NCBI GenBank assembly: GCA_937902315.1
Contig: CALGUG010000029.1
Coordinates: 97,713-161,712, forward strand
Reading direction: 5' to 3'
DNA: 64,000 nucleotides
Origin: an uncultured Chloroflexales bacterium
GTDB taxonomy: Bacteria; Chloroflexota; Chloroflexia; Chloroflexales; Chloroflexaceae
Below, piece by piece: positions 57,851 to 64,000 of the stretch. The notes below the pieces were generated by a model. That model was not told the origin of the DNA. It worked only from the letters and a program-made list of their open reading frames with translations, and searched no databases. A program made the translations under genes and the position numbers. Numbering within the stretch: the first letter of the stretch is position 1; the number at the start of each line of letters is the position of its first letter.

Positions 57851-57909
57851 GCAAAAAAACACGTTCTACTTCGCTTCTGAATATGAAACAGAAGGGGGCA
57901 CCTATGGCA

Positions 57910-58974
57910 TTAGGGCAGCCAGCTCTCGTATTTGGGATGGTCGGTACCGATCGGTAGATCGACCGGCTGGTTGGTCTGCGACGAATAGTAGATCGCAGTG
58001 ACCAGTTCGAGCGAGGCGCGCGCGTCGGCGATCGTAACGGGCAGCTCGCCGCCTTGGGTGATGGCCTGGTAGAAGCGATAGAACTGACCGGCGTGGCCTT
58101 CAGGGAGCGGCTGGAAGCGTTCGAGCGTCTTTTCGATCTGTTCGCTCAGTTCGGGCGTATCGCCGATAAAGCGCCATGGATCGCCCGAATTGGTGTATGG
58201 GCGCAGGTTGCTTTCGGCCACAAAGTTGCTGAAACAGAAGCGGTGGCGCGAGATCTCTTCGCTCGAGCCGAGCGTCACCGAGAGCGATGCCAAGGAGCCA
58301 TCGGCCATCAGCAGTGAGGCGCTGGCGCAGTCCTCGACCTCGATCGGATTGACGCGCGTATTGGTGCGCGCGAAGACCTGTTTGACCGGGCCAAGCACGT
58401 AACAGAGCATATCGTGGGTGTGAATGGCGTGGCCCAAGACCGCGCCGCCCAACTCGGTGGCCCACTTGCCGCGCCAGGGCACATCGTAATAGGCAGCCCG
58501 CCGCCGCCATGCGGTTTCGACTGTCGAGAGGTAAGTTGTGCCGGCCAGACCCTCTTGGATCAAGAATTTGAGCTTCTGCAAGCCATGCCCGAAGCGATAT
58601 TGGAAGATTGGCATCAGGCGGCGTCCCGACTGCTTTTCGGCGATCGCCAGCTCATCGGCCTGTTTGAGCGAGCCGACCAGTGGCTTTTCGCAGATCGCGT
58701 GTTTGCCCGCTGCTAAGACCTCCAGGGCTTGTGGGTAGTGTAGATGGGGCGGCGTACAGATGTCGATCACATCGATGTCGTCCATGCGACATAGCTCGCT
58801 GAAGTCGGCCACCACGCGCGGGATGCCGAACTCCTGCGAGATCCGTTCGGCTTTGGCTGTGTCGATATCGCAGATCGCCACTAGCTCGAACATCTCTGGT
58901 AGTTGAACGTAGGCTTTGATGTGCGAAACTCCGATTCCTCCTCCAACAACGGCGACCCGTAATCTCTCGCTCAT
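57910..58974 (-). CDS. Gfo/Idh/MocA-family oxidoreductase
   Basis: A 354-residue dehydrogenase: Rossmann VAVVGGGIGVSHIKAYVQL, EKP motif AICEKPLVGSLKQADEL, and substrate-domain block RGKWATELGGAVLGHAIHTH. The start at 58974 is supported by GGAGG five bases upstream. It is the fourth member of the family in the window, away from the other three. The next upstream gene, the GDPD-like/HAD protein at 59116, is on the same strand 141 bp away, so the two may share a transcript. The substrate is unknown. Confidence 0.88.
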   Translation of the reverse strand: MSERLRVAVVGGGIGVSHIKAYVQLPEMFELVAICDIDTAKAERISQEFGIPRVVADFSELCRMDDIDVIDICTPPHLHYPQALEVLAAGKHAICEKPLVGSLKQADELAIAEKQSGRRLMPIFQYRFGHGLQKLKFLIQEGLAGTTYLSTVETAWRRRAAYYDVPWRGKWATELGGAVLGHAIHTHDMLCYVLGPVKQVFARTNTRVNPIEVEDCASASLLMADGSLASLSVTLGSSEEISRHRFCFSNFVAESNLRPYTNSGDPWRFIGDTPELSEQIEKTLERFQPLPEGHAGQFYRFYQAITQGGELPVTIADARASLELVTAIYYSSQTNQPVDLPIGTDHPKYESWLP

Positions 58975-59115
58975 GCATTCCTCCGAGTATTGTTTCAACA
59001 CTGAAAGCTCTCTACTCTCGTCCGAAGGAGTGGCGTGTAGGGCTACAATGGCCTTCGGTGGTATGGAACAGTCTAAGAGCTAGGGTTCAACACAACCCTA
59101 GCTCTTGTGGTTGTT

Positions 59116-61074
59116 TTATGAATGCTTGGCCTCGATCTCGTCGATGATGCGCAACAGGTCGAGCGGCTGCTTGATGGCGTAGCGCGGCTCTTCAGAGGCA
59201 TCGGCAGGGACTTTCGGTCGGCGCGGCGCCCAATCGAGCCAGACGCTAATCATGCCGAGCTGATTCGCACCTTTGATATCGCGTTCGAGGAAGTTGCCGA
59301 TCATCAGCGTGCGATGGTAGTCTTCCTGCGCGATGCCGAGCTGACCGAGGGCATGTTCGAACATACGCGTGTCGGGCTTGGAACAGCCCAGATGGCGCGA
59401 GATAGCGAAGGCATCGAAGTAGTCGTAGAGGCGGTGCTGGCAGAGCGCATTGATAAAGGTGCCAGCAGGCCCGTCGGCCACTAAGGCGAGCCGATAGCCG
59501 CGGCGCGCCAGCTCGTGCAGTAGCTCGTCGGCACCCGGAATAAGCTGGGCACGCAGGGTTTGGTCGCGATCCCAATCTTTCATCTCGGTGCCTTCGTCGA
59601 TGATGGTATCGCCGCAGTCGAAGCAGATCGCCTTGAGATAGTGCTCTGTGGGCGCTTGAGCCGTCTCGCTTTGGCCGCGCGTGCAGATCGCGTCGAGCCC
59701 GATCTCGCTTTGCAGCTTGCGGATGCTTGGATTCTCGGTGTGCCAGCCGATCACACCCACACCTGCAGCATGGGCGCGCGCGACCCATTCGCGGTCGATC
59801 TGAGCTTGGGGTTCAACGTCGTTGATCTCCCAGCAAGGCGCGATATAGTCAGCATCGATCGCTTGAGCCAGTTTGACAGCATCGAGCGCAAAGCCTTCGA
59901 ACTGAATAGCGGTGCGGATCTCGGGGGCAGTTGCCTTGAGCTGGGCCAACCAATCGGGCCGGAACGAGCCGACGATGGTGTGGCGGCTGAGACCGGCCTT
60001 GCGCAGTTCTTCGACCACGGCGGGCAGCGAGCGCGCGTCGTTCAGCTCAGCGTAGATGCCGAGATTCTCTTTGCGACAGATGGCGCAGATCTCGTTGAAG
60101 CTCAATAGGTCATAGGCTTGATCGACTTCGATAGCGCGCAGATCGGCTAGGGTGTTGACCGTGATCTGGTAGGCTTTGCCGTGCTTGTCGTAGAGCAGTG
60201 GCAGGGACGATGCGATTAGTTGACCATCGAGCGTACAGTGCAGGTTGACGCCCAGCATATCGACATCGCTAGCTATGGCTCGCTCGATGCCTCTGCGACT
60301 ATTGCCTAGGCCGCCAGCGGGTGCACCCCGATGGGCGATACGCAAGGCTCGGTAGCTCTGTGGGTCGATCTCGCGCTGTAGCTGTTCAATATAGCGTTCA
60401 ACTTGGCCCGGGATCCAGCTTTGCAGGGCAGGCCAAGGTACGAGCTGCTTGCTCTCGAAGCGGAAGTAGCGGCTGAAATCCCAGGCCGGATCGAAGGCGT
60501 AAGGGGTCAGGTAAGTACGCACCAGGGTATCGACCAGCGCGTTGCGCGTAAAGACACCTTTGAAGATATCTGGCTCGATCAAGCCGTTGCAGCCAGCTAG
60601 AGCGTTGGTCGGAGTGCGACGCGGTTCATGGTGTGGACGATACCATTCTGGGCTGGGCGCAAAAGCGTGTTTGCCCGGCTCCGAAAAGATCACGGGATGT
60701 TCACCCTCCCACGTCAGTCCTTCGTCTTCTCGCATTGTATGGAAACGCCCATGCCAACTAGCTTCGCAGCCGACGGGGCGTCCTTCCTGATCCACATAGA
60801 CCCAGACATGCTCCAGCTCGTAGAGATGGCCGATCTCCCAATCCCACCAGATCGCATACTCGATCGCAAGTGCTGCATCGGGATGTTCCGGTGTGCGAAG
60901 CTGAATCTGTCGATGCATGGAAGAAGAAGCAGCGTCTGCCCGAAAAATGGTATAGCCTGCTGCATCGGGGAAGAAAGGTTCGTTTGCATCGAAGCGAATA
61001 ACAGGAGCATAGCGGGCAGCCAAAGCCTGTTCCTTATGGTCTTGTTGCGCCGCAAAAAGTGCCTCTAAAGTCAT
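59116..61074 (-). CDS. three-domain protein: unknown N-terminal domain, degenerate GDPD, HAD hydrolase
   Basis: A 652-residue fusion. Residues 1-240 form a domain I do not recognise (RYAPVIRFDANEPFFPDAAG, IEYAIWWDWEIGHLYELEHV). Residues 243-475 have the GDPD barrel fold, with HRG at 248-250, WHTENP at 444-449 and Glu343, but the metal and catalytic positions are changed: Gly275 for Glu, Asn277 for Asp, Ser289/290 for the second His. Residues 481-650 form a HAD domain with FDCGDT (485-490), KPDTRMFEHAL and IGNFLERDIKGANQLGM. The HAD part may be an active phosphatase. The GDPD part is probably inactive or binds ligand only. Confidence 0.85.
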   Translation of the reverse strand: MTLEALFAAQQDHKEQALAARYAPVIRFDANEPFFPDAAGYTIFRADAASSSMHRQIQLRTPEHPDAALAIEYAIWWDWEIGHLYELEHVWVYVDQEGRPVGCEASWHGRFHTMREDEGLTWEGEHPVIFSEPGKHAFAPSPEWYRPHHEPRRTPTNALAGCNGLIEPDIFKGVFTRNALVDTLVRTYLTPYAFDPAWDFSRYFRFESKQLVPWPALQSWIPGQVERYIEQLQREIDPQSYRALRIAHRGAPAGGLGNSRRGIERAIASDVDMLGVNLHCTLDGQLIASSLPLLYDKHGKAYQITVNTLADLRAIEVDQAYDLLSFNEICAICRKENLGIYAELNDARSLPAVVEELRKAGLSRHTIVGSFRPDWLAQLKATAPEIRTAIQFEGFALDAVKLAQAIDADYIAPCWEINDVEPQAQIDREWVARAHAAGVGVIGWHTENPSIRKLQSEIGLDAICTRGQSETAQAPTEHYLKAICFDCGDTIIDEGTEMKDWDRDQTLRAQLIPGADELLHELARRGYRLALVADGPAGTFINALCQHRLYDYFDAFAISRHLGCSKPDTRMFEHALGQLGIAQEDYHRTLMIGNFLERDIKGANQLGMISVWLDWAPRRPKVPADASEEPRYAIKQPLDLLRIIDEIEAKHS

Positions 61075-61771
61075 TGTTCTTCACACCTTGAAACTAGTGC
61101 ATGCCAACTACAGACGCGGCAGATCGGCATACGGACGAACGATCGAAGATGGATATGTGCAGGGATGCTCCAAACTCGCGACAGAACGGAGCAATCTGTG
61201 GCTGTAGATCAGATTATAAGGCTTTGTAGCTTCTTTAAGAACATACCATAAAGTTAGGCCTTTGCCTATCTTTTAAACCACTTTGACATATGCACATGGT
61301 GTTCGGCAATGCTTAGAAATCGCCATGTAGTAGATTGAAACTACTCGTGATAGTTTTTTTGCTGCTGCAAGTGCTATTGGTTTTTGAATAACAAGGGCGA
61401 TTGAAGTAAATATGTTGTTAAGTTTGGCCAGGCGCCAACCTTATAAACGAGAGGTAAGGTTTCGGCTTCATTTATCGTCTTTTGTTATGCTGATCGGGCT
61501 TGCAAGAAGCGTATGCTTCCAACATAATACGTTTTGCTGACACTTCAAGTTGAATAGATGAGCAGGTGTGATTAACATTTATGAAGAAAGCCTTTGGAAG
61601 ATGAAGATCTTTACTTTTATAGGTAAAATACAAATATCTGAGCTCGTTTATACGATAGGAAGAGATGTACATTACGTCTAAGGAAGATAAAGAGCGGTTG
61701 GGCCAAGCTACCTAGCTAGGCTAGAGCTATCAAGATGATTTTGATGCAGTTATGTGAGCAAAGCGCTCTGA
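61075..61771. other. AT-rich intergenic region
   Basis: About 700 bp, low in GC, with no supported gene. A minus-strand frame (61472-61672) has no recognisable features. It lies upstream of the leftward GDPD-like/HAD gene and probably contains its promoter. Confidence 0.45.
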
Positions 61772-61938
61772 TACGAAATCTGCTTGAATCGTTGTATTTT
61801 GGGGAGGTCTCTCGGCACACAGCTACAACAGCGTGCTTACGGGTGAGCTGTTGGTAGCCGTAGGCGGACGCGCTAGCGACCCTCTTTGGGGAAGAGATCA
61901 AGCCGCCAGAGTACTGAAGTGATCAAACGGATTTGGTA
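61772..61938 (-). repeat. family A repeat A15 (best-defined copy)
   Basis: Ends are TACGAAATCTGCTTGAA (from 61772) and CAAACGGATTTGGTA (to 61938), inverted and with TA at the tips. Inside are CTCTCGGCACACAGCTAC, GGTGAGCTGTTGGTAG, core GTAGCCGTAGGCGGACGCG (61854-61872) and CAAGCCGCCAGAGTACTG. It is 167 bp without an ORF and defines the family. Confidence 0.85.
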
Positions 61939-62118
61939 TGAAATAACTCCTCTCTTTCCACGGCATGTAATCGTTTCCGCTCCTCTATCTGCTATAAACC
62001 GCATCGATTGCTCTGCCCAAAGCTTGTCTTTCAACCGGGCCCAATGCTTCTAGATTGTAGGCGCGGGCGGCCGATCAGCATAGCTAGCCATTATCTTAGT
62101 TTAGGAAAGAGCACTTTC

Positions 62119-64000
62119 ATGGTTGGTCAAAACTCCTCTTTGGTAAGTCCGGCTCGAAAAAACCTCTTCAGGCTAGTGCTTGTTCTTATTTTGATCTTGT
62201 TTTTGTTCCCTCCCAATGAGATTAAAACAGTTCATGCAGATTCGTATGTTGTGACAACCACCGATGATAGCGGCCCTGGTTCGTTGCGCCAAGCATTGAT
62301 CGAAGCGATGATGGGCTCCGATCCCGATATAATCACCTTCGATATTCCGGGCAGCGGCGTCCAGGTGATCAATCTTACCTCTCCGCTCCCCATTATCGAT
62401 ATTAGCAACGTGATTATCGATGGCTTGAGCCAACCCGGCGCTACCTGTCGTGCACCGCTGATCGAGTTGCGTGGCAATGGCATTATCGAGGACGGAATCA
62501 GAATCTCTACGCCTACTGCCTCAGGCAGTCGTGTGAGCGGTCTGGCGATCAACGGCTTCCAGCGCGGTATAGCAGTTGATGGTGAAGCCCAGGTTATGAT
62601 CGATTGTAATGTGATCGGTGTCGCTACGACGGGTTCAACGGAGGGTCCCCCCACTAACCAGTACGGTATTCACATCCAAGCGATTAATGCTAGTTCCTTG
62701 CAGACAGTCATCGAATCAAATCAGATTGCGGCCAGCATAGCGGGCATTCATCTTGAGATCGAGCCATCTCAACTTTCGCAGCCATTTGTTATTCGGGACA
62801 ATCTGATTGGGACCGATGCGGAGGGTGAACGACGCATACCTGGTTCGGGAACCGGTATTGAGGTTATTAATGTCAATGACGTCTATTTCGTTGGAAATGT
62901 GATCGCCGGCTCTTTCGACGGAGTGCGTCTTCACTTCGTCCCAGATCACGAGCCACCGGCCGCTTTCTGGTTTGATGAGAACTATATCGGGGTGAGTCCA
63001 AGTGGAAAACCGCTCGGTAACGATTGGAATGGTCTGTCGATCGACGGCTCAATAAAGAAAGTCATTTTGATGGACGCGATCGAAGGTCCTAACACCAATC
63101 ATATCGCCTATAGCGGTGAAAGTGGAATACGTGTACGGAACGGCGGCGAAGTTGTAGCGATGCGCAATGCAATCTACAACAACATCGAAGGCGGGATCGT
63201 TTACGAGAGCCTCGATAATTCCACTCAAGTCTTGCCCGTTAGCGCCGTGCGTTCCGGTTCAGATGTGGTGGTGAACGGCTGGGCCTCGATCGAGGAATCA
63301 GGGGAGTACAGTATTGAGTGGTATGCTAATCGAAACTGTCACCCCTCTGGTATGGGCGAAGGTGAGCGTTATATCGCGACAAATACTGTGCTCGGCAACA
63401 TAGGCGATACTCTGCCGATTACATTTACCCTGAGCAATGTTGACCCGAGCTATCGCTTTATAACGGCCTTGCCTATGGAATACAGTTTCAGTACTGGCGA
63501 CCGCACCCTGACGTTCAGCCAGTGTGTGCCGATCGGGCCGGATAACGATGTCTGGTGGAGCGCCTTTGATCTCAATCCCAACCCGAGCGCCACGACCCAA
63601 TACTATATCTCGCAGCCCGAGCAGGTGCGTTGGTATCGCTTCTATGCGCCACAGAGTAGCCAATTTCAAGTCGATCTGAAGGATCTTCCAGCAGATTACG
63701 AACTCGCGCTGTTCAGCGACCTAGAGGCCGCCATGAAAGGGCTGATGTCGCAAGATCCCAGTCTCGAACTGCTGGCTCGCGAGCAAACGATCTTTGATTA
63801 CGACGGCTTCGAGGCTAGCAATGTGGTCACCAATACGCTCGACCCAGAACATATCAGCCCTGAAGCCTATGAAGCAGATGCTTTAGCTGAAGGCTCGTTC
63901 CGCCCGAATGTGATCGCTCCTTATGCCGTATCGCCGTTCAAGATCTCGCCGTTCAAGATCTCGCCGTTCAAGATCTCGCCGTTCAAGATCTCGCCGTTCA
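62119..64000 (+). CDS. secreted parallel beta-helix protein (partial, C-terminus outside window)
   Basis: Open from the ATG at 62119 to the window edge (627 codons). A signal peptide (KNLFRLVLVLILILFLFPP, cleavage near VHA-DS) is followed by YVVTTTDDSGPGSLRQALIE, the CSLREA-like start of many right-handed beta-helix proteins. Repetitive beta-strand rungs follow up to about residue 360 (for example VSGLAINGFQRGIAV and VIESNQIAASIAGIHLE). Residues about 375-605 are Ig-like or pre-domain sequence. From residue 605 it runs in SPFKI repeats and is cut. GGAAAG lies upstream. A surface or adhesion role is inferred. Confidence 0.82.
   Translation, partial: MVGQNSSLVSPARKNLFRLVLVLILILFLFPPNEIKTVHADSYVVTTTDDSGPGSLRQALIEAMMGSDPDIITFDIPGSGVQVINLTSPLPIIDISNVIIDGLSQPGATCRAPLIELRGNGIIEDGIRISTPTASGSRVSGLAINGFQRGIAVDGEAQVMIDCNVIGVATTGSTEGPPTNQYGIHIQAINASSLQTVIESNQIAASIAGIHLEIEPSQLSQPFVIRDNLIGTDAEGERRIPGSGTGIEVINVNDVYFVGNVIAGSFDGVRLHFVPDHEPPAAFWFDENYIGVSPSGKPLGNDWNGLSIDGSIKKVILMDAIEGPNTNHIAYSGESGIRVRNGGEVVAMRNAIYNNIEGGIVYESLDNSTQVLPVSAVRSGSDVVVNGWASIEESGEYSIEWYANRNCHPSGMGEGERYIATNTVLGNIGDTLPITFTLSNVDPSYRFITALPMEYSFSTGDRTLTFSQCVPIGPDNDVWWSAFDLNPNPSATTQYYISQPEQVRWYRFYAPQSSQFQVDLKDLPADYELALFSDLEAAMKGLMSQDPSLELLAREQTIFDYDGFEASNVVTNTLDPEHISPEAYEADALAEGSFRPNVIAPYAVSPFKISPFKISPFKISPFKISPF
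63931..64000 (+). repeat. in-frame 15-bp tandem repeat encoding SPFKI, cut by window edge
   Basis: Four complete units TCGCCGTTCAAGATC and ten bases of a fifth run to the window end with no variation between copies. Each encodes Ser-Pro-Phe-Lys-Ile. The total length cannot be known. Confidence 0.9.

Noticed and set aside
61472..61672. A 66-residue minus-strand frame
   Set aside because: AT-rich region, no ribosome site and no similarity to a known small protein that I recognise.

Overview
The window is bacterial chromosome of moderate GC with densely packed genes and repeat-filled gaps. The gene set suggests Chloroflexota, perhaps a Herpetosiphon-like filament: GAF/PAS sensor kinases, a membrane RsbR/STAS protein, a MoxR-DUF58-BatA cluster, RecD2, type-2 PyrF and a GTG-started mazEF pair. 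This placement is inference; no rRNA or tRNA gene was found to test it. Left to right: (1) 1-5.7 kb, leftward operon of a zinc-ribbon protein, a Gln/Gly-repeat membrane protein, MoxR ATPase, DUF58 protein, DUF402 protein and a BatA/VWA membrane protein cut by the window edge. (2) 5.9-9.9 kb, signalling cluster: an orphan HisKA domain, two sensor kinases and a CheY-like regulator. (3) 10.4-21.4 kb, mixed housekeeping and metabolism: GH13 enzyme, nitroreductase, mazEF, aldo/keto reductase, PyrF, RecD2, STAS protein, GNAT. (4) 21.8-32.2 kb, two divergent carbohydrate operons: leftward Gfo/Idh/MocA, DinB and GH38 alpha-mannosidase; rightward two Gfo/Idh/MocA dehydrogenases followed by three sugar-isomerase TIM barrels. 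(5) 32.8-45.4 kb: LhgO-type oxidase, GalE-GNAT pair, zinc-motif protein, a receiver-GAF-GAF-PAS-adenylate cyclase whose receiver has Glu for the phosphoacceptor Asp, a PCMT-like methyltransferase and a membrane transglutaminase. (6) 46-48.6 kb: a PHP/AlbA-like protein with a triplicated C-terminal module, behind a strong promoter and a terminator-like leader hairpin. (7) 49-57 kb: GAF-GAF-PAS kinase, endonuclease/exonuclease/phosphatase protein, a second DUF402 protein, YggS and two Tat-exported CAP proteins. (8) 57.9-64 kb: another Gfo/Idh/MocA protein, a three-domain protein with a degenerate GDPD core and a HAD domain, and the start of a secreted beta-helix protein ending in SPFKI repeats at the window edge. 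The most pervasive non-coding signal is a set of small interspersed repeats. Family A has 15 copies of a core close to GCGTCCGCCTACGGCTAC, all between predicted genes. Family B is about 105-120 bp with near-perfect terminal inverted repeats flanked by TA. The clearest copies of both families share the terminus (TA)CCAAATCCG, so they look like non-autonomous (MITE-like) elements; no transposase is present. Several gaps also carry perfect 13-18 bp stems with short loops, probably terminators. The strongest candidates for new biology are the PHP/AlbA-like protein with its leader, the pseudo-GDPD/HAD fusion, the dehydrogenase-isomerase operon and the repeat families.
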